Assembly (NCBI GenBank): GCA_020628375.1
Contig: JAHDFD010000002.1
Location: 197,025 to 261,024, forward strand
Length of the DNA stretch: 64,000 nucleotides
Direction of reading: 5' to 3'
From: Chitinophagales bacterium
Lineage (GTDB): Bacteria; Bacteroidota; Bacteroidia; Chitinophagales; UBA2359
In this document: in pieces, positions 34,581-43,767 of the stretch
Layout: each line of letters begins with the position of its first letter
Numbering within the stretch: position 1 is the stretch's first letter
Notes under the pieces: model-generated
Database searches by the model: none
Seen by the model: the letters and a program-made list of their open reading frames with translations, nothing else
What the model was told of the DNA's origin: nothing
Position numbers and translations under genes: made by a program

Positions 34581-37127
34581 TTAAGCTTCAGCACTTTCTT
34601 CCAAATTGATCGTAATATTTTCATCATCGTCCAATCCAATTAATAAAGTATCACCTTCATTAATATTAGCATTCAACATTTCTTCAGCTAATGGATCTTC
34701 AACATATTTTTGAATTGCTCGGTGAAGCGGTCTTGCCCCGAATTGAGGATCGAAACCTTTTTCAGCGATAAAATTCTTAGCATCTTCAGTGAATTTAAGC
34801 TTATAGCCTAATTTTTCAATTCGTTCGTATAAGCCTCTTAGCGCAATATCGATAATGCGTAAAATATCTTCTTTTTCCAAAGAGTTAAATACAACCACAT
34901 CATCAATACGATTCAGGAATTCCGGCGAAAAAGTACGCTTCAAAGCTTTTTGAATTACAGACTTTTTAGCATCATCTTCCTGTGTTTTCTTAGCTTGTGT
35001 TTGAAAACCAGCACCTGTTCCAAAATCTTTCAATTGGCGAACACCAATATTAGAAGTCATAATGATAAGGGTATTCTTGAAATCAACTTTTCTACCCAAA
35101 CCATCCGTTAATTGTCCATCATCGAGGACTTGTAACAAGATATTGTAAACATCCGGGTGTGCTTTTTCAATCTCATCGAGTAAAATCACCGAATAAGGCT
35201 TACGACGAACTTTTTCAGTCAATTGTCCACCTTCTTCGTAACCAACATATCCCGGAGGCGCACCAATTAAACGTGAAATACTGAATTTTTCCATGTATTC
35301 ACTCATATCTATTCTGACAAGTGAATCTCTGCTATCGAATAAATATTTACTTAATGCTCTGGCTAACTCGGTTTTACCAACACCAGTAGGTCCAAGGAAA
35401 ATAAAAGTACCAACTGGTTTATTCGGATCTTTTAATCCTACACGATTACGTTGTATTGCTTTAGCAATCTTAGCAATTGCTTCGTTTTGACCGATAACTT
35501 CCTTTTCAAGGTCTTCTTTCATTGTCAGTAATTTCTGACTTTCCTTCTGTCCGACTCTTGTTACCGGAATACCTGTCATCATTGATACCACTTCAGCGAT
35601 ATTTATCTCGTCAACCGGATATCTTTTGGTTTTGCTTTCCTCTTCCCAGGCATCTTTTGCCTTTTTCAAGTCAGCTTGCATACGCTTTTCTTTATCGCGT
35701 AATTCAGCCGCTTCTTCATAAAGCTGTCTTTTAATTACCTGATCTTTTTGTTCTCTCAGACTTTCAATATCTGCTTCAAGATCCAATATATTTTGTGGAA
35801 CATGAATATTTTTCAAGTGTATTCTTGCACCAACTTCATCCATAACGTCAATTGCTTTGTCTGGAAGGAAACGATCTGTTATATATCGTTCACTTAAATT
35901 AACACAAGCTTTTATTGCCTCTTCAGAATACTCTACATTATGGTGTTCTTCGTATTTATTCTTGATATTGGTAAGAATATGTATCGTTTCTTCTATTGAA
36001 GGAGGTTCTACCAATACTTTCTGGAAACGACGTTCTAATGCTCCATCTTTTTCGATATACTGACGATATTCGTCAAGTGTTGAAGCACCGATGCACTGTA
36101 GCTCACCTCTTGCCAATGCGGGTTTAAAGATATTGGAAGCATCTAATGAACCTGTGGCACCACCAGCACCAACAATGGTATGGATTTCATCGATAAACAG
36201 AATAACGTCTCTGTTTTTTTCCAGCTCATTCATTATAGCCTTCATTCGTTCCTCGAACTGCCCTCTATACTTGGTACCAGCCACCAAAGCAGCCATATCA
36301 AGCATAACCAAACGCTTATCGAATAAAGCACGTGATACTTTACGCTCCTGTATTCTCAAAGCAAGCCCTTCTACTATAGCTGTTTTACCAACACCGGGTT
36401 CTCCAATAAGAATTGGGTTGTTCTTTTTACGACGGCTTAATATTTGTGATAAACGTTCGATTTCATTTTCTCTTCCAACAATAGGATCTAACCTTCCATC
36501 TTCAGCTAATTTAGAAATATCACGACCAAAGTTATCAAGAACAGGCGTTTTAGATTTGGCAGATCCTTTTCTTTGTCTTCTTTCCCTTGCAGTTCCTCCA
36601 CCTGCATCAAATTCATCATCACCACTTCCCGGTAATTCAGAGCGAAAATCGGGATGAGAAGAAGCATCAAAATCGACACCATTATCTACATCATCCAATT
36701 CATTCCTGAAAACCTCATAGTTAATATCGAATTGCTCAAGAATTTGCGTAGCTACGTTTTCTCTTTTTTTGAGAATTGCAAGCGTCAGATGAACCGTACC
36801 TGCAATATCATCTTTCAACTTTCTGGCTTCAAGCATTGACATTTGAAGCGTTTTTTCGGCCTGACGGCTTAAAGGCATATCATTGATATTACGTGGAGTG
36901 AATGTATTTCTTCCCTGAATTGCCGACTCTGTTCTTTTTCTTAAAGAAATCAGGTCAACACCTAAGGTTTGAAATATCTGAACGGCTTGTCCATCTCCTT
37001 CACGTAAAATACCTAGCAAAAAGTGTTCTACACCAATATTGCTATGCCCTAACCTAACAGCCTCTTCACGACTGAAAGAAATTACGTCTCTTACTTTCTT
37101 TGAGAATTTTGCATTATCCATACTCAT
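34581..37127 (-). CDS. clpC: ATP-dependent Clp protease ATP-binding subunit ClpC
   Basis: This 848-residue Hsp100 unfoldase feeds proteins to ClpP. It has the double Clp-N repeat (about 1-150), AAA+ module 1 with GEPGVGKT and DEIHTIVG, and a middle coiled-coil with UVR-like EEAAELRDKEKRMQ. AAA+ module 2 has GPTGVGKTELA and the GAPPGYVGYEEGGQL loop. The C-terminal D2-small domain is present. The ClpC/MecA-type middle domain distinguishes it from ClpB. No ctsR or mcsAB genes are near. It is divergent from the STAS protein with a 414-base spacer that must hold its promoter; a terminator follows. Confidence 0.95.
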   Translation of the reverse strand: MSMDNAKFSKKVRDVISFSREEAVRLGHSNIGVEHFLLGILREGDGQAVQIFQTLGVDLISLRKRTESAIQGRNTFTPRNINDMPLSRQAEKTLQMSMLEARKLKDDIAGTVHLTLAILKKRENVATQILEQFDINYEVFRNELDDVDNGVDFDASSHPDFRSELPGSGDDEFDAGGGTARERRQRKGSAKSKTPVLDNFGRDISKLAEDGRLDPIVGRENEIERLSQILSRRKKNNPILIGEPGVGKTAIVEGLALRIQERKVSRALFDKRLVMLDMAALVAGTKYRGQFEERMKAIMNELEKNRDVILFIDEIHTIVGAGGATGSLDASNIFKPALARGELQCIGASTLDEYRQYIEKDGALERRFQKVLVEPPSIEETIHILTNIKNKYEEHHNVEYSEEAIKACVNLSERYITDRFLPDKAIDVMDEVGARIHLKNIHVPQNILDLEADIESLREQKDQVIKRQLYEEAAELRDKEKRMQADLKKAKDAWEEESKTKRYPVDEINIAEVVSMMTGIPVTRVGQKESQKLLTMKEDLEKEVIGQNEAIAKIAKAIQRNRVGLKDPNKPVGTFIFLGPTGVGKTELARALSKYLFDSRDSLVRIDMSEYMEKFSISRLIGAPPGYVGYEEGGQLTEKVRRKPYSVILLDEIEKAHPDVYNILLQVLDDGQLTDGLGRKVDFKNTLIIMTSNIGVRQLKDFGTGAGFQTQAKKTQEDDAKKSVIQKALKRTFSPEFLNRIDDVVVFNSLEKEDILRIIDIALRGLYERIEKLGYKLKFTEDAKNFIAEKGFDPQFGARPLHRAIQKYVEDPLAEEMLNANINEGDTLLIGLDDDENITINLEESAEA

Positions 37128-37541
37128 AACAAAAAACCCCTTTTATTTTTAAATGGTTGAAACACAGAAAAATGTTTACAACCTTATGACTAAATTTTTA
37201 CAAAAAAGTACTCATTAAACGAATACTACAAATTAACAGCTAATAATATTCCAAAAACTATGTATTAAGGAAATTTTTAACACTTGGCTTGAATTGATTG
37301 ACAAATCTGCATATACAACATAAATGTAAAGTCATTATGACAGACCGATTCGTAACATTGTTGTCAAAAAGTCGTTATTGCTCTTAAAAGTTTAAATATA
37401 CGTTCAAGATTATTTTATATTCAGATAAATTGTACATTTTTTACATTATATGTAACTTATCATTAAATATTTTGACACATTTAACTAATTTCGTTAAACA
37501 TAAAATTACTTTTGCCCTTTTAATTGCCGCAATCTTTAATT
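37128..37541. other. Divergent intergenic region upstream of clpC and the STAS gene
   Basis: This 414-base AT-rich spacer holds two promoters. The plus side has the -7 match listed at 37507. I see no clear CIRCE or CtsR-type inverted repeat near clpC and no RNA gene. Confidence 0.35.
37507..37514 (+). promoter_or_regulatory. Probable promoter -7 element of the STAS-rnz operon
   Basis: TACTTTTG fits TAnnTTTG and lies 28 bases before the chosen ATG at 37542. No clean TTG lies at the usual -33 spacing. If this promoter is used, the upstream TTG at 37524 would lie almost at the transcript start, supporting the ATG as the real start. Confidence 0.4.
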
Positions 37542-37940
37542 ATGAAGTATTCAGTTGACAAGAAAGATGATTACGCATTTCTTACAATTAATGAAGATAG
37601 AGTTGATACTGTTGTAGCTCCAGAGCTAAAAACAGAATTGGTTTTATTGGTTAATAATGGTTTTAAGAATATAGTATTAGACATGCAGTCTGTTGATTTT
37701 GTTGATTCATCTGGTTTGAGTGCTCTTTTGGTTGGAAACAGAAACTGTGAAAATCAAAATGGTGTTTTGGTACTGACCAATGTTCAAAAAAATGTTCAAC
37801 GATTGGTCGATATTTCTAAACTAAATGACATTCTTAAAATTATTCCAACAATAGCAGAAGCTCGGGAATATTTAATGATGCTTCGTTTGGAACAGGAAAT
37901 TAGCTCTGGAGGTGAAAAACCAGATGAGGATATTGATTAA
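37542..37940 (+). CDS. STAS-domain anti-sigma factor antagonist-like protein
   Basis: The product has 132 residues from ATG 37542 (the frame opens at a TTG 18 bases earlier that gives an unlikely N-terminus). It is a single STAS domain with the phosphorylation loop segment VDFVDSSGLSALLVG; the second Ser of SSG is the site phosphorylated by RsbW-type kinases in SpoIIAA relatives. A short acidic tail follows (GGEKPDEDID). No partner kinase or sigma factor gene is adjacent. Its stop overlaps the start of ribonuclease Z (TAATG), so the two are coupled. Role in a partner-switch regulatory circuit is inferred. Confidence 0.85.
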   Translation: MKYSVDKKDDYAFLTINEDRVDTVVAPELKTELVLLVNNGFKNIVLDMQSVDFVDSSGLSALLVGNRNCENQNGVLVLTNVQKNVQRLVDISKLNDILKIIPTIAEAREYLMMLRLEQEISSGGEKPDEDID

Positions 37941-38860
37941 TGCCTACATTCAAATTAACTATTCTGGGAAGCAATTCTGCTCTTCCTGCTTATGGGCGTT
38001 TTCCTACTGCCCAGGTACTTAATGTTAATGAACATTTATACTTACTAGATTGTGGTGAGGGAACCCAGATGAACTTGTCTAAATATGAGATCAGAAGAAG
38101 TAAGATCAGACATATTTTCATCAGCCACTTACACGGAGATCACTTTTTTGGACTAGTTGGCTTACTCACTTCTTATTCGCTTTTAGGCCGAGAGCACAAA
38201 TTAACGATCTTTTGTCCTGAAGGATTAAAAGAAATTATAGATATACAAACCAATGCTAGTTCGGGTGGTCTTGGGTACGAAGTAGAATTTCAAATTATTG
38301 ATCCTAATGAGTATTTGACGATCTTTGAAAATGAAGATCTTGAGGTTACTACGATTCCAATGGATCATAGTATTCCTTGTTGTGGTTTCCTTTTCAGGGA
38401 AAAACCTCATAAACAGAAAATTCTAAAAGAAAAGATAGCAGAATACAATATTGATTTTGAAAATATCAGAGCTATAAAATCGGGAGCTGATTTTAAAACA
38501 AATTCAGGAGCTATTATACCCAATGAAGAATTAACGCTTCCCGCTCCGAAAAGTCGTTCTTATGCATACTGTTCCGATACAGCTTATACAGAATCAATAA
38601 TTCCAATTATAGAAAATGTTGATCTTCTATATCATGAGGCCACTTTTTTAGATGAAAGTAAAGAGATTGCTGCTCAAAAAAAACATACGACTACCAAAGA
38701 AGCTGCTAATATTGCTTTGAAAGCCAAGGTACAAGAATTATTGATCGGTCATTTTTCAGCAAGGTATAAAGAATTGGATATTTTTTTAACAGAGGCGAAG
38801 GAGGTTTTTGAGAATACGCAGTTGGCAACTGAAGGTTCTATTTTTGAAGTAAACAACTAA
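37940..38860 (+). CDS. rnz: Ribonuclease Z
   Basis: This 306-residue metallo-beta-lactamase-fold endonuclease trims the 3' trailer of pre-tRNAs. The zinc motif is HLHGDH (in FISHLHGDHFFGL), with further ligands in MDHSIPCCGF, YCSDTAYT and IGHFSARY. Glycine- and serine-rich exosite parts resemble RNase Z rather than other hydrolases. The ATG at 37940 overlaps the STAS stop by one base. Length is the usual 300-310. Confidence 0.93.
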   Translation: MPTFKLTILGSNSALPAYGRFPTAQVLNVNEHLYLLDCGEGTQMNLSKYEIRRSKIRHIFISHLHGDHFFGLVGLLTSYSLLGREHKLTIFCPEGLKEIIDIQTNASSGGLGYEVEFQIIDPNEYLTIFENEDLEVTTIPMDHSIPCCGFLFREKPHKQKILKEKIAEYNIDFENIRAIKSGADFKTNSGAIIPNEELTLPAPKSRSYAYCSDTAYTESIIPIIENVDLLYHEATFLDESKEIAAQKKHTTTKEAANIALKAKVQELLIGHFSARYKELDIFLTEAKEVFENTQLATEGSIFEVNN

Positions 38861-38918
38861 TTAATCCAAGTACTTTAAATTATAACTGTACAGAAAAAAC
38901 CATTAATTAAATACCAAA

Positions 38919-39545
38919 CTATTTCAAACTCGAAACATCTTTATTCGGTCTTGGGAAATCTAAAATTTCAATTTGTTTATTTAAAAAATAATTATCCAAC
39001 CCGGCAACAGATAATAACTCTGCTTCATTAAATAATAAGTAACCTTTCTCATCAATTAGCTTGTCATCAAAGATTAATTCCTTAATTCTGCCAACAATCA
39101 ATCTTGTATTATTGAATTTTATTTCGTGTTCTTCTTCGAATTCCAAACCGATTTTTATAATACTGTTCTCGACATAAGGTGCGATATGACTTTCAGAATA
39201 ATATGCTTCGAAACCACAAGCTTCAAATTCCGAACTGTTCCATTTAGCGGCCGTATGATGTGCTTTTTTATAGTCCCCTACACTAACAGAATTTATGGTA
39301 AAAACACCTGTTTCTTTAATATTTTCGTAAGTGTGCCTTGTTACCGTTAAAGGGCGCATGATAAACCCCATGCAAGCTGGATTAGCTCCCAAGTGAACTA
39401 CAGAATTAAATAATGCTAAGTTCTCCTTTCCACTTTTACTGATCGTAGCTATTAAATTTGCTCCTTTTACGCCCGAAAGTTGATTAATTAAATTTCTTCT
39501 GTATGCCTTGTCTAAACTTTCAATATCTTTCGTATTCAAAATCAT
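38919..39545 (-). CDS. Flavin reductase-like FMN-binding protein
   Basis: The product has 208 residues with the split-barrel flavin reductase-like domain: GANLIATISKSGKENLALFNSVVHLG at the N-terminus, then MGFIMRPLTVTRHTYENI, then TGVFTINSV and a late LIVGRIKELI strand. Relatives bind FMN and use NAD(P)H to reduce flavin or other acceptors. It has no signal peptide. Its start is head-to-head with the serine-hydrolase-like gene; the annotated frames overlap slightly, which argues for a later start of that neighbour. The substrate is unknown. Confidence 0.82.
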   Translation of the reverse strand: MILNTKDIESLDKAYRRNLINQLSGVKGANLIATISKSGKENLALFNSVVHLGANPACMGFIMRPLTVTRHTYENIKETGVFTINSVSVGDYKKAHHTAAKWNSSEFEACGFEAYYSESHIAPYVENSIIKIGLEFEEEHEIKFNNTRLIVGRIKELIFDDKLIDEKGYLLFNEAELLSVAGLDNYFLNKQIEILDFPRPNKDVSSLK

Positions 39546-39571
39546 ATTTGGCTAACGATAAAGCATATACT

Positions 39572-40591
39572 TTGTTCAGATATATTATACTATTTTTTGT
39601 CCTGTTTTTGGTTGGAAATGTAACAAATGCTCAAACTCCGGAGTGGCTGAATGAGTTAGAAAACATGGTAAATTACTATATAGACCAGCCTGAAAACTAT
39701 GGTTTAGCGGTCGGAATAATAGATCATGGCAACTCTTATGAATTCTACGATGGTATTATTGATCGTGATAATCGCCAATCTCCTAACGACAGTACCATAT
39801 TTGAATTAGGTGGTACTGCCAAAATTTTTACTGCACATAAATTATTGGAATTAAAATCGAATGGACAAGTAGATTTCGATGAGCCAATTACAAAATATTT
39901 GAATCTTGATTTTGAAAATAAATACTTAGATCAAATTACAATTCATCAATTACTAACACATACTTCGGGGTTTGACCGTAAACCCTTCAACCTCAAATTC
40001 ACAAAAACCGAAAATGCTCAACTCTGGGAAAATTATACCAAAGAACAAGCATTTGAATTTCTAAAGACTTATCAGCCCAAAACGCTATGGTCTGAAGGAG
40101 AAAGTTTTGAATATAGTGATTTTGGATATGCTGTACTTGGGCTGCTACTCGAAGCTCAAGGCGTAAACAAAGACAATATTAATTCACAGAAAGTAAATAT
40201 AAAAGGACATGACATTAAAGGAATAGAAGTAGATAACTGGCAATATCCAGCGTATTTATCCTATAGTATAAATCAGGATAGTAATTTGCCGGAATTGATG
40301 AAGTATATTGAAGCATTAATGTCTCCTAAAGCAGAAGAATATCTTCAATCAATTTTTTTTCCAAGAGAAAAAACCAATAATAAACGCGTAAAAGTTGCTT
40401 ATGCCTGGCATTTGGTAAAAGCTAAAAATATGGGATGGAATGTTTATACTCATGCTGGCTCAACAGAAGGTTTCAGAAGTTTTATTGCTTTCAATAAAAG
40501 AGAAAACACTGCAGTGATACTTCTTGCGAATACCAATACAAAGCTGATCGATAATATTGGCATACAGTTACTCGATTTATTGGTCAACTAA
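39572..40591 (+). CDS. Beta-lactamase/serine-hydrolase-like protein with catalytic Ser replaced by Gly
   Basis: This protein has the fold of class C beta-lactamase and PBP-type serine hydrolases. The frame is open from an ATG at 39503, but that would overlap the divergent flavin reductase; the TTG at 39572 gives a clean signal peptide (FRYIILFFVLFLVGNVTNAQ), so I start there (339 residues). The family's nucleophile motif SxxK should lie in FELGGTAKIFTA, where the residues are GTAK, so the serine is Gly (codon GGT, 39812-39814). The Lys is kept, the YxN motif is YSD (EYSDFGY), and the HxG-type motif HAGSTEGF is kept. I read it as an exported pseudoenzyme that may bind ligands such as peptides. 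The start choice is uncertain. Confidence 0.75.
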   Translation: MFRYIILFFVLFLVGNVTNAQTPEWLNELENMVNYYIDQPENYGLAVGIIDHGNSYEFYDGIIDRDNRQSPNDSTIFELGGTAKIFTAHKLLELKSNGQVDFDEPITKYLNLDFENKYLDQITIHQLLTHTSGFDRKPFNLKFTKTENAQLWENYTKEQAFEFLKTYQPKTLWSEGESFEYSDFGYAVLGLLLEAQGVNKDNINSQKVNIKGHDIKGIEVDNWQYPAYLSYSINQDSNLPELMKYIEALMSPKAEEYLQSIFFPREKTNNKRVKVAYAWHLVKAKNMGWNVYTHAGSTEGFRSFIAFNKRENTAVILLANTNTKLIDNIGIQLLDLLVN

Positions 40592-40919
40592 TACAATTTA
40601 AGGAAGCCTTACTTTACGAGTGATTTTAAAAATTTAAAAGACATTAGAAATTAGATGTAATGGGCAACTAACTTGTGGATACTTTAAAGAAATTCAGTTG
40701 GTCAGGCGACCAACTGAGGTACAGACCTTTGTTGGTCGCCTGACCAACAATAAAATGTCCATAAATTGCTTACCCACTACATGTAGATGTTAGAATATTT
40801 CAAAAGCTTATTAAAATCCGATCTAAGGAAGTTTAATAGTATAGTATGTTTTTCTGAAAAATAGGTTGGAAAACAAAATTGATATAGAGTAAAATCACTC
40901 AATCTAAACACTACTCAAT
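40592..40919. other. Convergent intergenic region
   Basis: This 328-base spacer lies between the serine-hydrolase-like gene (plus) and folB (minus). Its centre holds the paired hairpins at 40694-40750. No other ORF or RNA gene was seen. Confidence 0.5.
40694..40750. repeat. Twin hairpins with complementary loops (18-base inverted repeat)
   Basis: Hairpin 1 (40694-40717) has 10-bp arms TCAGTTGGTC/GACCAACTGA and loop AGGC. Hairpin 2 (40729-40750) has 9-bp arms TTGTTGGTC/GACCAACAA and loop GCCT, the complement of the first loop. The 18-base cores at 40697-40714 and 40731-40748 are also perfect inverted copies, so one long stem of 18 bp with a 16-base loop is possible. It lies between convergent genes, so a terminator or small repeat element is likely. 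Confidence 0.8.
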
Positions 40920-41270
40920 TTAACATTCAAAATAACTTAAACCAATATCTTTACCTAAAGGTGGACTTAACTTGCTTACTCTTACAGTAATTTTATCAGT
41001 AAAAGGGAATTTTATTCTGATTTCATCTTTAAGTTTGAAAGCCAATGATTCAATTAGTTTTTGTCGTTCATTATTTACTTTAATAATTAATTCAGCAATA
41101 GTGCCATAGTCAATTACCTTAGTAAGTTCATCATTCAAATTATCCTTAAGAAGTTGGTAACTAATATCAACATCATAAACAAACCAGCCACCAATAATAC
41201 TTTCCTCATCGAAAAAACCATGATAGCCGTAGAGCTTCATTCCATTTATACCGACTTTAGCCATTTTCAT
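40920..41270 (-). CDS. folB: Dihydroneopterin aldolase
   Basis: This 116-residue enzyme of folate synthesis cleaves 7,8-dihydroneopterin to 6-hydroxymethyl-dihydropterin and glycolaldehyde. Family segments are GMKLYGYHGFFDEES near the N-terminus (with the conserved Tyr and Glu), VIDYGTIAELI in the middle, LIESLAFKL with the conserved Glu, and the active lysine in VRVSKLSPP. Length fits the usual 115-125. It stands alone between the hairpin-bearing spacer and the acyl-CoA dehydrogenase promoter region. Confidence 0.9.
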   Translation of the reverse strand: MKMAKVGINGMKLYGYHGFFDEESIIGGWFVYDVDISYQLLKDNLNDELTKVIDYGTIAELIIKVNNERQKLIESLAFKLKDEIRIKFPFTDKITVRVSKLSPPLGKDIGLSYFEC

Positions 41271-41328
41271 TCTTTAGTTTAAAACAAATTCTAATTATAG
41301 TGTAAATATAAATTTCAGGAATTTAGAA

Positions 41329-41336
41329 TAACTTTG
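41329..41336 (+). promoter_or_regulatory. Probable promoter -7 element of the acyl-CoA dehydrogenase gene
   Basis: TAACTTTG fits TAnnTTTG and lies 43 bases before the ATG at 41379. The -33 partner is not clear. Confidence 0.45.
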
Positions 41337-41378
41337 TAGTGCTAATTTTGTTATAAATACAAGCAATAAAATTAAAAC

Positions 41379-42599
41379 ATGGCATTAATAGACGAACCAA
41401 TCAACGAAGTACACAAATCGGTTAAGACTGATTTATACAGACACCACGATTATTACGCAATTGATGATTTACTTACCGATGAGCATAAGATTATCAGAGA
41501 ATCGGTACAATCATGGGTAAAACAAGAAGTAAGCCCGATAATCGAAGATTACGCACAGAGAGCAGAATTTCCGACTCAAATCATTAAAGGTTTAGGTGAA
41601 ATCGGAGCATTTGGTCCTTTTATTCCTGAAGAATATGGTGGAAGTGGATTAGATCAGGTTTCTTATGGAATTATAATGCAAGAATTGGAACGAGGAGATT
41701 CGGGTATCCGTTCAACTGCATCTGTTCAGGGTTCATTGGTAATGTTCCCGATCTATACTTTCGGTTCTGAAGCTCAAAAGAGAAAATACTTGCCGAAATT
41801 AGCCACGGGTGAAATGATGGGTTGCTTTGGTCTTACGGAACCTAACCACGGCTCTAATCCTTCGGGAATGGAAACCTATTTTAAAGATGATGGAGATCAT
41901 GTATTATTAAATGGTGCAAAAATGTGGATCTCTAATGCTCCTTTCGCTGACATTGCAGTTGTATGGGCAAAAAACCCTGAGGGCAAAATCCAAGGATTGA
42001 TCGTTGAACGTGGAATGGAAGGGTTTACTACACCGACAACTCATGGTAAATGGTCATTACGTGCTTCGGCAACAGGAGAGTTAGTTTTCGATAATGTTCG
42101 AGTGCCTAAAGAAAATATATTACCAGGTGTTGCGAGCTTACGTGGTCCTTTGACTTGTTTATCATCGGCTCGATATGGAATTTCATGGGGAGCAATTGGT
42201 GCTGCGATGGATTGTTATGATTCTGCGTTACGTTATTCTAAAGAAAGAATTCAGTTTGACAAACCAATTGGTGGTTTCCAGTTAACTCAAAAGAAATTGG
42301 CTGAAATGATTACTGAGATCACTAAAGCACAGTTATTAGCATGGAGACTTGGGAACTTAAAAGAACAAGGAAAAGCAACTTCTGCACAAATTTCGATGGC
42401 TAAGCGTAATAACGTACAAATGGCATTGGAAATCGCTAGAGAATCAAGACAAATTCATGGTGGAATGGGTATAACAGGAGAATATCCGATCATGCGCCAC
42501 ATGATGAATTTAGAATCGGTGATTACTTATGAAGGTACACACGATATTCACTTATTAATTACCGGACTTGATGTTACCGGATTGGCTGCTTTCAAATAA
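41379..42599 (+). CDS. Acyl-CoA dehydrogenase, glutaryl-CoA dehydrogenase-like
   Basis: The product has 406 residues. It is a flavin enzyme of the acyl-CoA dehydrogenase family, and its motifs match glutaryl-CoA dehydrogenase, which oxidises and decarboxylates glutaryl-CoA to crotonyl-CoA in lysine and tryptophan breakdown. Key segments are GCFGLTEPNHGSNP, then KWSLRASATGEL, SARYGISWG, and the C-terminal ESVITYEGTHDIHLL with the catalytic Glu in YEGTHD. An Arg needed for binding the second carboxylate is expected near SLRAS; the Arg there is present. The match to GCDH rather than short-chain dehydrogenases is good but by eye only. It stands alone with its own promoter and a terminator at 42625. 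Confidence 0.85.
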   Translation: MALIDEPINEVHKSVKTDLYRHHDYYAIDDLLTDEHKIIRESVQSWVKQEVSPIIEDYAQRAEFPTQIIKGLGEIGAFGPFIPEEYGGSGLDQVSYGIIMQELERGDSGIRSTASVQGSLVMFPIYTFGSEAQKRKYLPKLATGEMMGCFGLTEPNHGSNPSGMETYFKDDGDHVLLNGAKMWISNAPFADIAVVWAKNPEGKIQGLIVERGMEGFTTPTTHGKWSLRASATGELVFDNVRVPKENILPGVASLRGPLTCLSSARYGISWGAIGAAMDCYDSALRYSKERIQFDKPIGGFQLTQKKLAEMITEITKAQLLAWRLGNLKEQGKATSAQISMAKRNNVQMALEIARESRQIHGGMGITGEYPIMRHMMNLESVITYEGTHDIHLLITGLDVTGLAAFK

Positions 42600-42624
42600 T
42601 ATTTTTTAAGGTATTTATGCTAAG

Positions 42625-42660
42625 AAAAGCCCATCTTATCAAAAGGTGGGCTTTTGTTTT
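42625..42660 (+). terminator. Hairpin terminator
   Basis: The stem AAAAGCCCATCTT (42625-42637) pairs with AAGGTGGGCTTTT (42643-42655) with one G-T pair, followed by GTTTT. It ends the acyl-CoA dehydrogenase gene. Confidence 0.85.
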
Positions 42661-42684
42661 AATACATATTAAAATAGTGAAAAG

Positions 42685-43767
42685 TTGTATTCATTGAAAA
42701 CAAAATATAAAGTTAGTTGGCGTAAACACACCCTATATTTCAAGAAACCCAGTGGCACTTCGAGGGGAATTTTAAAGAAAAAAGATAGTTATTTTATCAT
42801 CCTTGAAGACGAACAAAATCTTTCTAAAAAATACATAGGAGAATGTGGATTACTTAAAGGCTTAAGTATTGATACTCGCCCTGATTATGAAGACAAACTA
42901 ACTGAGATCTGTAATCGAATTGAATATTTCCTACAAAAAGACCATTTGAAGGAGTTGTATGAATTTCCTTCCATACAATTTGGATTAGAGATGTTGGCAT
43001 TAGAATTAGCGGCTGAAAATCCACATATATTATTTCCTTCTTCATTTACTAATGGTACTGCAAAACAAGCCATCAATGGACTGATATGGATGGGTGATGC
43101 ATCTTTCATGAAGCAACAAATCCGAGAGAAACTGGACAATGGTTTCAATTGTATTAAAATGAAGATCGGAGCTATTGATTTCGATACTGAATTGGCTTTA
43201 TTAAAATCAATAAGAAAAGAATTTAATGCTAAAGAAATACAATTGCGGGTAGATGCTAACGGTGCGTTTTTGCCTGATAAGGCTTTAGAAAAATTAAAAA
43301 GGTTAGCTGAATTAGAACTTCATTCTATTGAACAGCCAATTAAAGCCGGACAATGGGAAGAAATGGCAGCATTATGCGCTGATACACCACTCGACATTGC
43401 TTTAGATGAAGAATTAATTGGTGTATTTTCTGAAGAAAAGAAAATAGCTTGTTTATCGACGATAAAACCTCAGTATATCATTTTAAAACCAAGTCTCATA
43501 GGTGGAATCGCAGGTTCTGAAACATGGATTAAAACTGCTGAAGCCTTAGATATTGACTGGTGGGCAACCTCTGCACTTGAATCAAATTTAGGTTTGAATG
43601 CTATTGCTCAATGGACTTATACTAAAAACTCCACCTTACACCAAGGATTAGGAACCGGACAATTATATACTAATAACTTCGATTCTCCATTAAAAGTAGC
43701 AAGTGGATATATTTCTTATAAACCCAATATGACTTGGAACCTACAAAATCTTTGGAAAGATGAATAA
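42685..43767 (+). CDS. menC: o-Succinylbenzoate synthase (menaquinone synthesis)
   Basis: This 360-residue enolase-superfamily enzyme dehydrates SHCHC to o-succinylbenzoate in menaquinone synthesis. The N-terminal domain carries FKKPSGTSRGILKKKDSYF and IGECGLLKGLSID, typical of Bacteroidota MenC. The barrel has the lysine motif IKMKIGA, metal ligands in VDANG, SIEQP and ALDEEL, and the second lysine in YIILKPSLIGG. The frame has no usable ATG; translation begins at TTG 42685 or TTG 42694, since a TAA lies 15 bases upstream. The related dipeptide epimerases are less likely given the GTSRG and CGLLKG segments. Its end overlaps yraN. Confidence 0.88.
   Translation: MYSLKTKYKVSWRKHTLYFKKPSGTSRGILKKKDSYFIILEDEQNLSKKYIGECGLLKGLSIDTRPDYEDKLTEICNRIEYFLQKDHLKELYEFPSIQFGLEMLALELAAENPHILFPSSFTNGTAKQAINGLIWMGDASFMKQQIREKLDNGFNCIKMKIGAIDFDTELALLKSIRKEFNAKEIQLRVDANGAFLPDKALEKLKRLAELELHSIEQPIKAGQWEEMAALCADTPLDIALDEELIGVFSEEKKIACLSTIKPQYIILKPSLIGGIAGSETWIKTAEALDIDWWATSALESNLGLNAIAQWTYTKNSTLHQGLGTGQLYTNNFDSPLKVASGYISYKPNMTWNLQNLWKDE

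Noticed and set aside
36091..36657. 188-codon plus-strand ORF within clpC
   Set aside because: It lies wholly antisense to conserved ClpC AAA+ sequence and shows no recognisable domain.
39503..39571. Upstream ATG start of the serine-hydrolase-like gene
   Set aside because: It would place the start inside the divergent flavin reductase gene and push the signal peptide 23 residues inward; the TTG at 39572 fits better, though this is not certain.
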